Notes: generated from the sequence alone by a model not told the origin. Shown: positions 20,502 to 33,148, numbered from the stretch's first letter. The stretch: DNA of 64,000 nucleotides from Isoetes taiwanensis (GCA_021234155.1 JAJEKV010000080.1:3893867-3957866), one strand, 5' to 3'. Numbers and translations: made by a program.

Positions 20502-21956
20502 TGTGACGTTCCAGCACAGTATACGGTCTCAGGATGTATACTGTACTGCACCGTGCCGTTCCAATCGACGTGTACCCAAGCAAGGTCGCCCTAGGGGGCA
20601 ACTTGCAATGGTGCGCACACTTAGCAATGCGCGCACTTTTAGACCTTTAACCCATTAAAGGTAGACCAAGGGTCATGGAAACCCTAAACCTAACTGATAG
20701 CCTACATAAGGCACCAAACCCTAACATTCCCCTTTTCGCCCACAGACCTTCCGAGCTCCGATTCGCGCGCCTGAGGAGTCAATTCCAACTTCCACGATCT
20801 GTCCGTGCACCCCAACTTGTCGATCGTCCTCCCGAACCGCATTTGAAGCGAACGAGACATGGGGCCGGATCGAGAGGAGTGAACCGAGGGATCGGTATTT
20901 GGTCGATTGAATAGCATAAACATTATTCCAGCCTTGAACCGGTAGGTTTAGCCTATTAAGTCACCCTTAATAGCCAAGATTGACTCTAACTAAAGAACCT
21001 AACTCTATGAGATAGATTAGTTCTTTATTACTTATGTTGATATGATGGATGGATGTATTACGTGGACTCATTGTATTGGGAAGGGGGTAGAGACTTGAAG
21101 CTTGGTAGATGATGCTCCTAGATAGTCCCTCTTAGTGCATTACTAGATTTAGGCACATTGTGAGCCCAGCCCCGGTTGTGGGTGAAGGGGCGGGGCGGGC
21201 TTAGAATGAGGTTAGGTGTTGGACCCTCGACCGATCCCTACGGTGTGTAAGGCCCACAGGGGATCAGGAGTGACTAGGTCTAATGGCTTGCCACGAGTGT
21301 GGGTAAGGCATGGGCTCGACGACACCGTGGGGTGGTGTTCACCTTCCAAAGTGGGTTAAGTCGAATAAGGGCGGTGGCCCTCTAGTCACCTTGGGTCAGC
21401 ATGTAGATCTCTCGGAGGGAGTGATCCCTACCCGCCCCATCGGGACTGGGAGATGTAACCCGGGAATAGCCCCTTTTGGCTATGCACCGTGGGCTTCTGA
21501 TCAGTCCCAACACTTTTCAACCTACTACGCAAAGTGTGCACGGGGAGGGGACGGATGGAGTGGACAACCCAATGCCATGTTCTTGTGCCGGCCCAATCCA
21601 TTGTCATGATGACATGCGCAATGAACTCACGGAGGCCCAAGCTTGTCGGTCTATCCACTGTAATGCGAGCCTTGGGTAGGAACTTCCTTTGTATTGTGCT
21701 AATCTTTGTCTATGCAGATATGTGGTGAGCCATCCTTCGAGATGGTCATGATGTGCTTTGATGTATATGTACTTACATATGTTTACGCTTCCGCAGCTAG
21801 GTAGGCCCTGAGGGAGACAGGGTAAATGACACCTTCATTCTTCCCACTGGATTGCAGTGATGTGTGGAGGGCCTTGTATCAGCGTGGAGCTGGTATAGGG
21901 GATGAACTCTTGTTTGTATACGATGAGTGCACCGTATACGAGTAGGGGACGTCACA
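20502..21956 (+). repeat. 5' LTR of the LARD-like element
   Basis: TG...CA ends, TGTGACGTTCC at the start and GACGTCACA at the end. GTATAC motifs lie near 20518, 20538, 21917 and 21934. From ~20570 on it is close to the 3' LTR, but the first ~100 bp differ strongly and resemble copy A instead. Confidence 0.93.
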
Positions 21957-21957
21957 G

Positions 21958-21969
21958 TGGTATCAGAGC
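21958..21969 (+). promoter_or_regulatory. Primer-binding site for initiator-Met tRNA (LARD-like element)
   Basis: TGGTATCAGAGC, one base after the LTR, is the standard plant retrotransposon primer site complementary to the 3' end of tRNA-iMet. Confidence 0.95.
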
Positions 21970-22350
21970 AATGTTCTTGGAGACCAAGAGCAAAGCACTG
22001 ACCATGCTCCCAGTAGTACTAACTTGATAGGATCCTGAAACCTCGAAAAGTGGGAAATTTTTTCCTCATTTTTGTAGTTTGTGCTAAGCTAGTAACAGTT
22101 AAGTGAATTGGAACTTAATATTAGCACAGTTAAGTGAATTGGAACTTAATAAGACTAAAAAGAATGAGCAATGTTCTTGGAGACCAAGAGCAAAGCACCG
22201 ACCATGCTCCCAGTAGTACTAACTTGATAGGATCCTGAAACCTCGAAAAGTGGGAAATTTTTTCCTCATTTTTGTAAAAGTGGGAATTTTTTTCCTCATT
22301 TTTGTAGTTTGTGCTAAGCTAGTAACAGTTAAGTGAATTGGAACTAAGAA
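21970..22350 (+). repeat. Tandem duplication behind the primer site
   Basis: A ~200-bp block beginning GAGCAATGTTCTTGGAGACC and running through CTCGAAAAGTGGGAAATTTTTTCC is present twice (from ~21966 and ~22167). Within it a 31-bp unit containing CAGTTAAGTGAATTGGAACT occurs at ~22087, ~22122 and ~22326, and the GTGGGAA-T7-CCTCATTTTTGTA unit is repeated again at ~22250-22302. Confidence 0.9.
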
Positions 22351-22377
22351 TGAGCCAAAACCTCCTCAGGCAAGATG

Positions 22378-22444
22378 GTCTCACAGCTCGCACCTGCTCA
22401 AAGAACTGCACTTTAGTTTTGGAGCAGGGCGCAAGCCGTGAGAC
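22378..22444 (+). repeat. 67-bp hairpin 1 of 3
   Basis: GTCTCACAGCTCGCACCTGCTC pairs with the 3' arm ending GCGCAAGCCGTGAGAC over about 22 positions with a few G-T or mismatched pairs. The inner region (AAAGAACT...AGTTTT) is also self-complementary. Same length and design as 22710-22776 and 22924-22990. Confidence 0.85.
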
Positions 22445-22709
22445 ATTGATCTTAAAACACCTTTAAAAGTGATAAATTTCAAAAAAGTAACTTGGTGATT
22501 CGAATTTCAGCCTAGGAATTAGCTACAATCTATTTGAACCTCATCTTAAAAGAGATCCCCAATAGATATGTTGTAAATAATCAATAATTTTGTTAATACA
22601 TGATAATTTTGAGTAGTTTATGTGTCAAATCTTGCTTAATTAGGACGAGTTAGCAAGTAGTAGTTGTTATTTTAGTAAAATAGGATATTCTCAGACCAAA
22701 ACGTGTGAT

Positions 22710-22776
22710 GTCTCACAGCTCGCGCCTTGTCAAGAAACTAAAGTTTAGTTTTTGAACGAGGCGCAACCTGTGAGAC
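22710..22776 (+). repeat. 67-bp hairpin 2 of 3
   Basis: GTCTCACAGCTCGCGCCTTGTC pairs with the 3' arm ending GGCGCAACCTGTGAGAC, and the loop region AACTAAAGTTTAGTT is itself palindromic. This is the best-paired of the three copies. Confidence 0.85.
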
Positions 22777-22923
22777 CTTCATACCTAGACCATGTCCAAA
22801 CTAGACCAAAACACCTCCAAATTGACCAAGTAAGGGGTCCATTCTGCCTAACTCGAGGAGACTAGCATGAATAGACCCTTAGATCACCCAAATTGGACAA
22901 GTTTAACCCAATTTACAACCAAT

Positions 22924-22990
22924 GTCTCATTTCGGCGCTTTGATCAAAGAACTAAACTTTAGTTTTTGAGCAGGGCGCAACCTGTGAGAC
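22924..22990 (+). repeat. 67-bp hairpin 3 of 3
   Basis: The 3' half (TTTTTGAGCAGGGCGCAACCTGTGAGAC) is almost identical to the other copies. The 5' arm (GTCTCATTTCGGCGC) has drifted, so the outer stem is weaker. The inner AACTAAACTTTAGTT palindrome is retained. Confidence 0.8.
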
Positions 22991-25900
22991 CTCCAAACTT
23001 TGAACTTCCATAACTTGAGCTACAGAGCTCCAAATCGCCTGAAAATTGTTGCAATAGGACCATTAGCTAGAAATGGCAAACCCCAGCTCAAAATGACCGA
23101 AATTGCTCAAACCCTTGAATTGTTTTTCCAAACTGTGGTTTGTTTGTAAATAGAAGCATACCCCATTAGTAGCTTCATAAGTATTGCTCTCATTTCGAAG
23201 CTGATGCCTTACTCCTAGATAGAAGTGCCCAAGAACACCCCTTTGTTATAGTCATCTAGACCTCAGCATACCAACCCAAGTCCAACTGTTGGTACATCAC
23301 CTCGGGTCATGCCAAAAGCATAAACCTTAACCTAATTCTGTGTCCTCCTAATAGAGTTTGACTTATATAGCGCCACATTGACACTCCCTATTGCGGGATA
23401 CCTAGAAAGGAGCTAGAGTCTAGAAGCGCCCAAGTCACCTCATGTGTAGAGATTGGACTCCCCCTAAACCAACTTTGCTAGGACCTTAGAGTATGCCTCA
23501 AACATCATGGGGGTTTTGCAAAACAACCCTCATGTCATGCCATACCACACGCCCCTAATGTCCATAGACTTGGAGATTATAGATATGTCTTGATAATCTT
23601 TGCTCAAGCCATCTTGTTTGCATATAGAGCCCAAAATGTTGTAGGAGAGCCCTTCAAGTAGACCCTTAGACTCTAGGATATACGAGCGTTGCTTTCGAAG
23701 TACAGGGCCAGAGCCACAGAAGAGCTAGAGGCGCAACTTCTTGAAGACATCAAGGTCCCAGCCGATGTACAGACAGATAAGGAGAGGAGACCGGAAAGGC
23801 AGACCCAAGAGAGGGAAGCACAACGACAAACACCTCAACCGACAAACGAGTAGAACGGGACACCACCGGCCTATCATCAATCTTCATCAAATGGGAAGAA
23901 TAATTGGTAACCAACGGCATCAAGAATTTTCTAGATGTCAACCTCCCGGCTACCACGTCCACGAGCTCACATCAGGAAGAGGATCTCGACGCCTTCACCA
24001 ACTCGACGCCCACGAGTTTCAAATGGAAGAATGCAAGGCAAACAAAATACAAAGGTGCGAGAACACGTTAGACATCGATGCCGCGTTAGCATCACGAGCT
24101 AGGGCCAGAGGGCATAATCTTCCGTCGAGGAGAGAAGTCATGGCGACACAGGAGCGTATAGGAACCGGAGAGAAGACCACCACGACCTTGTAGCCCAGCA
24201 GCTCAAGCGAATGTCAGGCGACGCCAACAAAAGGAGCGACCAAGCTAGGCAACCACAAACACCTAAGGCTGACCAGGACGAGCTTCCAGCTCCCTTGCAC
24301 CAGCAGGAGAACTTTCATCGGTTCAAAAAGTAGGAGACCATGAGGAGGAGGAGAGACCGACCTAGCCAGCCAGATACAAATCAATGAAAAGGCGACTAGA
24401 AGGAGCCATGGTAGGGGCAATGGAGAAGACCACACTTCCGGGCACGGGAGGCACCCTGGAATGAAGCAAGGCCCAAGCAACAGGAGTCGCACTCAGAAAT
24501 TCAACCTGCGGAGGAATGCCAATGCACGCCTACCGACCCACGACATCTTAGAGCTTCAAGATATTCAAGAATGCCCAACCGCAACAGCCTAGGTGATCTT
24601 ACTCAAGCGATCAGCGGCACCGCACATCGGCAACCACGCAACGAAACACCGCATGTAGGGGACGTTGAGCGGTCACCGCATTCCTCACCTAACGAATATA
24701 CACATTAAGGAGGAGCATCTTTCTCAAGGGATCACATCGACGAACACTCTTCATGAATCGGGCGTGACGAAGCTCCGGATCGGACATGAAGCTCAACAAT
24801 AGTAGCAAAGATCTCAAAGGAATCACGGAGTCAACCGGAACAAAGAAGATGCAGCAAAACCAAAGGGTCAAACGCAGCGTTAGGAGGAGGGGAAACCCTA
24901 AAGGAGTATAAACAATTAAGTAGATCTTCGTAGTTGTTTTGAAAAAGTGGATGAATTAAAATCCCAATGTAAATGCGTATATGTTTATTGTATATCGGTG
25001 GTGCTCCAGATATAGTGGAGAAACATGAGTTTAAAGTCATGTTTTACTGGATTTAGCTTTTTAGATCAGGAAGCTCCTTCACTTGACTACCAAAAGAGGA
25101 AGCAAGGAAGCACAACTATAGCCCAAGATCAAAATGGAAGAGCAAGTACGAGGGAGAAACGATGGAGGCCAAGCAAATCTTCGACTCCAAACACTTAGGA
25201 AGTGCCCAAGTAGAAGACAACTTCGCCCACCCAATGTCGAATAAGAGACAACACCGTCATGTCAAGATCATCATTGCACGGTGACATCGCCGGGACGCAA
25301 CACTACATCTTGTGGCAGCAGCAACACTTGACGAACTTATGACACGAGTGGCCTCAACAATAGAAGGAGGAACGCCCCGACATCAACGAGCCAACTAAGA
25401 AGACAACATCTCGACGACCATAATTCCACCTTGTGGTAATATAGGGGAATGCGCTATGACACGTGGTTTAGATGGAGATGCACTTACGAAAGGCACCGCG
25501 ACGAGGAGATATGCCTTCAACAACTAGGTGATGACTTCGTCAGGTACTCCTACCAGTAATTAGAAGAGAAGAAGCCGATCATATCTCCGACATGTGGCAC
25601 GTCAAACGCCCAAGGTAGAAGCATTCGACACCTTAACGACAAGGATAGCAACTGAAGCACCTTCGGCAAAAAGAGAGTTCAAGATAATAGCCAGGCTATT
25701 CAACGACAAGAGCATATCTAAGGCAGGTACTTCTTCAACTCAAGGGTCAAGCTGCGCAGATATAAGGATCCATCATCCTGACAACATAGCCAGCAGGAAG
25801 GAGAGCCACGATGCCTTACCTGACAGTGAGACTGACATGCATAGAGGGACAAAGGTCAGGAACTGAAAGCTGGAGAAGTGCTAGCAACCGACTTCTTCCA

Positions 25901-28900
25901 CGAGCTCCCTAGAGGCAACAGGAGGATCAAAACTGACGAGCACAATCAAAGCCACAGGAAGGTACCTCAAGACAAGAAGACAGCATAGCGTTGTGGAACG
26001 TGACAACGTCCAAGCCATGTGATCGAGGGGATCAAACAAGGAAGTTTGGAAGCTCGATGGAGAAGCAACTAGGCGAGGCGAGGCGAGCCGATGACTTGCA
26101 CGTGGACTTGCATGCAACTTGGTGAACCCAAGGATGGACGATTCAAAGAACAATCAGAAGAGAACAACTCCGAGGAGTATAGCCAAAGGAATCGCGCAAG
26201 ACGACCTCAAGAGACGCCTTCAAATAGCTTCAAGTATCATGAAGGAGGAACAATTACCGCCCGAGAACAGGATCAGGAAGCAGACTGAAATGTCTAGGCA
26301 TCAACGACCAGCACACCTTTAGTTAGAATGTGAGGCAAAGCGTGTTGTGCCATAGCCGACAAACGTCGGAGGGCCCAAGTATATCAACAAGTTACCCCGG
26401 AGTACGAGCCAACGTACAAATAGGAGAATATAGATCGTCAACACCATTGCACCGGGAGGAACATCGATGACATCGCCAAGGAGTAGGTGTGCAACTCGAA
26501 GGGAGGCACAAGGGGGACCTAATAGCTCTAGTAGTAATTGTAATTATGTAAGCTATATGTTTTGCAGGTATAGTTCCCCTGTTATTCCTTCCCTCCCATA
26601 GCGTAACAGATCAAAGGAAGAGATGTCAGGCAATTTGCAGGAGTGAAGCAATCAACATCCTCAACACTCTTCGGGCAACACGATAACGACAACAGGACTC
26701 GACGTATGAGACATCGATGGAGTCGAAGAAACAATATCGGATACAGAGTCGTTAGCTGCCAAGACAAAGAGTTCAAGATGAAAGACCTTTTTCAACGGCG
26801 CCACCTTCAGGCTTTGAAAAGCGGCATGGAAGATTTCAAGTGATCAACTACACCAGCAAGCCACCAGCAATGAGAGGCTTCTAACGAACAAAGGCAACCT
26901 CTACAGGAGCCACCGTCAAGGAGACTGAAGTATCGAGCGACTCGGAAGAACGTTACCTTGCTACTTCAAGCAGGCAACGAGTGGATGAGCTTCTAGCAAG
27001 CTCAAGGATCTAAGGCCATGGGGCCTAGTAGGTTAAATGTGTGGACGGTAACATCCATATTGGGATTAGAAGGCATTTCCAGATATCATCGCTGAAAGGA
27101 TTGCTCCAATATTGAGCTAAGCGTCAAATATTGGGAAGGAAACGCATAGGAGTAACTAAAATTATACACGATTGTTAACAGACATCCAACATATTGAAAC
27201 CACTTGGTGAGATTGATCACCTCGCTAAGAAGGAATCATTACTAGGATAATTGTTGACCATGTATAAATCTAGTACCTCCAAAAGAATAATCCAACCGAA
27301 AGAAAAGAAGTAATCTAACAAGTCCGGCCAACTTGTTACGGTGGCATCAATTCGATTGGTAGGAATATTCCAAGAGCTAAATAACTAAGAAAGGGGGAAT
27401 CTCTAGAATATAAAAGAATAGCACATGTAAGGTACATCTAAAATAAGAATTATAGTAATCACAAATAGTCTTTTGAGACAAAAGGAATTGTCATGATGAC
27501 AAAACCTTGTGGTTTAGAATCGTTCTAACTAAGTAGGTAACCTATAACTATATTGAAATAAATGATAACATAATATGTGCATCCATCTTAGATGGTTATA
27601 TATGTCAGCTAAGGCTCGTAAATTAATGCGCTAAGTAAGAAGCGTATAACCTCTTAAGGGGAGGGAATAGATATGACGTTGTGTACAACGTCATTAAAGG
27701 AGTGCAGGACCATTTTCTTTTCGAAGAAAGTGGGAGGGCTCAATCTTATGATTGAACGTACTTGCATCAAATTGACCGACCCGTAGAATAGAGTTCACTC
27801 CGGCAATGGCCGAAGAGAATAGAGCGTAAGCTAGATAGATACCTTAGTGCTCAGGTGGCCTTCAACGTGCGAGACCGACGTAGTAGCTAACTACACCAAG
27901 GAATGGAGCAAAACTATGGGAGCAACGCAACGACCAAGTCATCTCCAAATTACTCGACGCCGGCTCAATGGGTGGATGCATTCTAGCCTTAGGTAAGGCG
28001 TGTGCATGCATTATAAGCTTTAATGTGTCTTATAAATAAGAATATAGATCCTAATAACTGGATAGAAATTGTTGTACGTATATGTACCATAGGGAAATAA
28101 GTAAATAACAACGGTAATGTGAGGTAGCATATTAATTAATCCTTCGCAAGGATGCAATTCCTTCCAAGGATAGCTATATGACCTCGGGTCCTTATAAAAA
28201 TAAATAGAAAATAGAATTCAGATATACTTAAGTGCATCTTAGGGATATACTTCCAAGGGTAATGCAGGACCCAAGGAAGAGAATAAGAAGCACATCTAAT
28301 CCTTGTGTATGATAATTAAAACCTTGTCCATGTAACAATAGGTCTAAATCAGGGTTATTGTTTAAATAATCGCGATCTAAAAGTCGTTAAATATTGCAAA
28401 GCTTAGAGTAAATATAATTGTACTATCAGAAGTAATGTATCCGATACTAGGATAATGTTAATTCATAAATATTACCTTAGGGTAATTATGTAAATCACAT
28501 GCATTAAAGGAGCCAGCAAAAATCGGCTCAAGCATGTCGATTTGGGGTAGATTAATAGCTTGCTTAGTATAATCCCACGATGCAACCTATGAGGCAAGGG
28601 TTGCATGCGTTGTAACCCGATGATGAGATTACTATGGTGATCTCTAGGGCGGGTGTAATGTCAATGTAGGCATGACCGGTGTCGCTTTGGAAAGTCTACC
28701 TGGCGTCCCACTAAGTAGAGGCGACCTCAAGAGAAAGGAGGTCATTGAGGAATGCATTGATAGGAAAAGCACCTCTAGCCCCATATATGCTTTGATAGGA
28801 GGAATGGCCTTCACGCCCCATATATATAGAAGGACCTATCCTCCATTTGGGCAACTAAAGGTGTAGGCATGAGTGGCATATAGGCATATAGGCTACTGTC

Positions 28901-29690
28901 TCCATGACCATAATGGAAGATTCACCCTCTTCCTATCTTAGGGAGATTAGCCATGCATCCATGTAGATAGGTGGGGTGGTCACCATATAACCAAAAATTT
29001 TATTAATAATTAAAATGGTACCAACGTAGTGTCGGACACAGCCAATAGAGAGCCTCCGGAGGGCAAGGAGGTCGAGCTATTTAAGACTTGCAACATAAAT
29101 TTTGTTATAATGTGTTGCAAGGGATGAAGAGTACCTTAGAAGTGTAAATTTTGTATGAAATTGATAAACTTTGATAAACTTAAATGTTGTATTAAGTAAG
29201 GTTAATAATTACCTTGCGGGGATTAAGTTATGAAGTGATAAGTTAATTGGATAATGAAATAGTACGGTAATGTCTTAAACATTACCTTAGAGTAATTCTA
29301 ATAATTAAGATAGTAGTAAGTATGTAATTATAGATATTGTAAAATTAATGCAGGATTTTAAGGTGCGAAGACTTGCAACACAAATTTTTGTTGGAATGTG
29401 TTGCAAGGAATGAAGAGTACCTCAAATAATAATTGTATATGAAAGTGTTAAATTGTGACAAACTAAAAGTTGTGATAACGGAAACTAATAAGTACCTTGT
29501 TTTAATAGAAGTTACGAATTGACAAGTTATTTGATAATGCAATGGCGTAATAATGAATTAAAAATATTACCTTAAGGTAATCTTAATAAATGTGTAAGTA
29601 TTATAGTAGTATATCATATGCATCAGGTTGATTGCAGGTTAGGAAGATTCCAAGGTGGGGAGACCCACGATGCTGCGGATAGCATCATTT
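22991..29690 (+). other. Non-coding interior of the LARD-like element
   Basis: About 23.7-26.9 kb is purine-rich and has several short plus-strand ORFs (150 aa at 23741, 90 aa at 25594, 65 aa at 26091), charged and without recognisable domains; they may be relics of a gag region. About 27-29.7 kb is AT-rich with no ORF over 65 aa on the plus strand. ATTACCTTAGGGTAAT-type palindromes occur at 28471-28486, 29281-29296 and 29566-29581. Confidence 0.7.
29084..29640 (+). repeat. ~275-bp tandem duplication near the 3' end of the LARD-like interior
   Basis: Two diverged units (29084-29355 and 29360-29640) each begin AAGACTTGCAACA...TGTGTTGCAAGG and end after an ATTACCTTAxxGTAAT palindrome and a GTAAGTATxxxTAGTA stretch. 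Copy A at the start of the window has a single unit. Confidence 0.8.
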
Positions 29691-29704
29691 CAAGGTGGGG
29701 AGAA
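29691..29704 (+). promoter_or_regulatory. Polypurine tract of the LARD-like element
   Basis: CAAGGTGGGGAGAA sits directly before TGTGACGTTCC. A duplicate, CAAGGTGGGGAGA, lies at 29651-29663, with the small inverted repeat GATGCT...AGCATC between them, the same arrangement as in copy A. Confidence 0.85.
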
Positions 29705-31177
29705 TGTGACGTTCCAAAGACAAAGAGATACCATCTCGGGGCATTAGATCGCATCAAGACGGGCCACGCATTACCGCCGCTCCAATCGACGCGGTAATGC
29801 CGACGCAGTACCCAAGCAAGGTCAGCCCTAGGGGCAACTTGCAATGGTGCGCATTACACTTAGCAATGCGCAGCGCACTTTTAGACCTTTAACCCATTAA
29901 AGGTAGACCAAGGGTCATGGAAACCCTAAACCTAATCGATAGCCTACATAAGGCACCAAACCCTAACATTCCCCTTTTCGCCTACGCACCTTCCGAGCTC
30001 CGGATTCGCGCTGAGGAGTCAATTCCAACTCCCACGACCATGCCTGTGCACCCCGGCTTGTCGATCGCCCTCCCGACCGCATTTCGAGGCAAACGTAGAC
30101 ATGGACGCCGGATCGAGAGGAGTGAACCAGGGGATCGTATTTGGTCCATTGAATAGCATAAACATTATTCCAAACCTTGAACCAGAGGGTTTAAACCCTT
30201 AATAGCCAAGATTGACTCTAACTAAAGAACCTAACTCTATGAGATAGATTAGTTCTTTATTACTTATGTTGATATGATGGATGGATGTATTCTGTGGACT
30301 CATTGTATTGGGAAGGGGGGTAGAGACTTGAAGCTTAGTAGATGATGCTCCTAGATAGTCCCTCTTAGTGCATTACTAGATTTCCGCCTTGCACAGGAGC
30401 CCACCGGTTGTGGGTGAAGGGGCCGGCGGCTTAGAATGAGGTTCGTGTTCTGACCCTCGACCGATCCCTCTGGTGTGTAAGGCCTACCGAGGATCAGAGT
30501 GACTAGGTCTAATGGCTTGCCACTGAGTGTGGGTAAGGCATGGGCTCGACACCCGTGGGGTGGTGTTCACCTTCCGATGGGTTAAGTCGAATAAGGGCGG
30601 TGGCCCTCTAGTCACCTTGGGTCAACATGTAGATCTCCCGGAGGGAGTGATCCCTACCGCCCCATCGGGACCGGGAGATGTAACCCGTGAATAGCCTCTT
30701 TGGCTATGCATCCCGTGGCTGTCAAAGTCCCAACACTTTTCAACCTACTCTGCAAAGTGTGCACGTGAGGGGCGGATGGAGTGGACAACCCAATGCCATG
30801 TTCTTGTGCCCCCAATCCATTGTCATGATTCGCATGCGCAATGAACTCGGAGGCCCAAGCTTGTCGGGTCTATCCCCTCGGTAATCCGAGCCTTGGGTAG
30901 GAACTTCCTTTGTATTGTGCTAATCTTTGTCTATGCAGATATGTGGTGAGCCATCCTTCGAGATGGTCATGATGTGCTTTGATGTATATGTACTTACATA
31001 TGTTTATGCTTCCGCAGCTAGGTAGGCCCTGAGGGAGACAGGGTAAATGACACCTTCATTCTTCCCACTGGATTGCAGTGATGTGTGGAGGGCCTTGTAT
31101 CAGCGTGGAGCTGGTATAGGGGATGAACTCCTGTTTGTATACGATGAGTGCACCGTATACGAGTAGGGGACGTCACA
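29705..31177 (+). repeat. 3' LTR of the LARD-like element
   Basis: TG...CA ends and most of its length match the 5' LTR, but ~29717-29815 has no similarity to the 5' LTR or copy A. That region contains an inverted repeat GCATTACCGC...GCGGTAATGC (~29769-29800) at the place where copy A has GCGTACACG...CGTGTACGC. Confidence 0.9.
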
Positions 31178-31182
31178 ACCTT

Positions 31183-33066
31183 GAGCTACAAGTCTGGCCT
31201 TATATTTTTTACTTCCATCTGGGTTTAGTTTGATTTTATAGAGCCATTTGCTCCCAATAATATTTTGTTCCCCATTTGATTTGACTAACTCATATATCTT
31301 AGTTTCCTCAAATGATTTGAAGTTCCTCATCCATGGCTGCAACCCATTTATCCCTGTCTACACTTTCTTGGGTTTCTATAAAATTTTGAGGTATAACCTC
31401 ATCTTCTAAAATTGCCATTATTTGTTCATGATTTGCTTTCTCAATTCTTCTGCTCTTACCTAGTTCAGTCCTCCCATAAGACTTGTTTCCCAATCTGGCC
31501 TCCTCAATTAATCTTTCAGCTTCAGTCTTCCTCTTAGGTTTAGGCATCACTGGTTCAACTATTTCCTGTTCTAACTCTTGTACCTTTTGTATTTCCGGCT
31601 CTGATTCTTGCTGTACTACCTTTTCTACCTCTGATACTTCTTCATGCATATCTTGTTCCATATCCATACCTTCAACCTTTTCTTCTTCATCTGAATCATT
31701 TATGTCAAATCTTGATTCTGGTTGTGTTTCCTTTGTCATTAATTTTACACCTTTCTTGTACCTATTGTTTGTACAAAACATTCTCATTGAATAATACATC
31801 TCTACTAATTGTAATAGTCTTTTTTTCTGGTATGTATACTCTATATCCTTTTGCCTGGCTGTCATATCCCACCAAAAAACCCACCTCAGCTCGATTGTCC
31901 AATTTCTTTCTTAGCTCTGCTGGTATGTGAGTATACACTAAGCATCCATACACTTTGTACTTGTCATAATCAATTTTTGTTTCAGGATTCCATATGCATT
32001 CTGGTATTTTTCCTTGCAGACTTGTGGATGGGAGAATATTTTGTATTTCTACTGCTGCTTGCAATGCTTCTTTCCATAAAGTATTTGGTAGTCCACTTTG
32101 CTTTAACATGGACCTAACAGCATCCATTAAGGTTCGGTTCTTTCTCTCTGAAACTCCATTTTGCTGAGGAGTATACCTGCAAGTTACTTGTCTTTTGATG
32201 CCATGAGCTATGCAGAAAGTTCTGAATTTTGCTGATAGGTATTCTCCTCCTCTGTCAGATCTTATGCACTTGAGTTTGTGCCCAGTTTCTCTCTCCATTT
32301 CTGACACATATTGCTTAAAAGCATTTAGGGCTTGTGACTTTTTATTTAGACAATATGTTCTACATTTTCTGCTGTGATCATCCGTGAAAGTTATGAAGTA
32401 TTTGTTGTTGTTTCTACTTTGCACATTCAATGGACCACATAAGTCTGAGTGTACTAGTTCCAAAGTTTGAGATGCTTTGGTTTTTCTTGTAGAAAATGGT
32501 AATCTGTGAAGTTTACCAAGAGCACATCCCTCACAAATAAATCTGCCTTTGTTATCACAAAGGTCTATATGTCCTTGCTTATGTAAAATGTCTAAATTCT
32601 TGTGGTTTGTATGTGCTAATCTGTTGTGCCACATTTCCATGTCAATTTCTGATATTGCATTCACACTCGAGTGTATGAGGTTATCAAGTTCAAACAAATT
32701 GCCAACCCTCTTTCCATAAAACTTTATTTTATTATCAAGTAGAACAGTACATTGATCTGCATCAAAAGTAACTCGATATCCTAAATCACATAATTGGCTC
32801 ACTGAAATTAAATTTTTTATAATAGCTGGCACACATAGCACATCTTCTATGTTCACAATATTTCCATCTAAATCCCTGAGCTGCAGCAATCCTCTCCCAT
32901 GTACATCTTGCAGTGTTCCATTTCCTACTTGGATCTTTCTTGATTTTGTGGTAGAGATGTTCTTCAAAAGGTCAGTAGTTTGAACTACTGATCTTTCAGC
33001 TCCAGAATCAACTATCAAATGATTACTTTTGTCAGTAAAAACATCCTCATTGAACTGCAAAACCAT
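31183..33066 (-). pseudogene. Copia pol: protease, integrase and start of reverse transcriptase
   Basis: On the minus strand, LIVDSGAERSVV (~33000-33025) is the Copia protease active site. The integrase zinc block MWHNRLAHTNHKNLDIL...CEGCALGK spans ~32510-32640. The catalytic core follows: HSDLCGPLN and FTDDHSRK with the first Asp residues, and NGVSERKNRTLMDAVR with the Glu (~32115-32160). The protein breaks at ~31765 and continues in another frame through an acidic linker (31345-31790). After a second shift at ~31317 it enters the reverse transcriptase (GSKWLYKIKLNPDGSKKYKARLVAQG), stopping at the LARD-like element. Confidence 0.95.
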
Positions 33067-33148
33067 GTATTACCTCATCTTCATCTTCTGTTGACTTGGT
33101 TTTGGTTTCCTCTTGAGCTTCTTTTGTCACATAAGCTCTCTCATAATT

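Larger units (their letters stand above)
20502..31177 (+). mobile_element. Non-coding (LARD-like) LTR retroelement nested in the Copia element
   Basis: LTRs of 1455 and 1473 bp (20502-21956 and 29705-31177) are flanked by the 5-bp duplication ACCTT (20497-20501 and 31178-31182). A TGGTATCAGAGC primer site follows the left LTR and a polypurine tract precedes the right one. The 7.7-kb interior has no gag, protease, reverse transcriptase or integrase that I can recognise in any frame; its longest ORF is 150 aa. Long LTRs, both primer sites and a long non-coding interior fit a large retrotransposon derivative that depends on another element's proteins. Copy A at 1-1998 is a relative. Confidence 0.93.

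Noticed and set aside
23741-24193. 150-aa basic ORF as a gag of the LARD-like element
   Set aside because: Arg/Lys/His-rich but with no zinc knuckle or capsid pattern. Kept only as non-coding interior.
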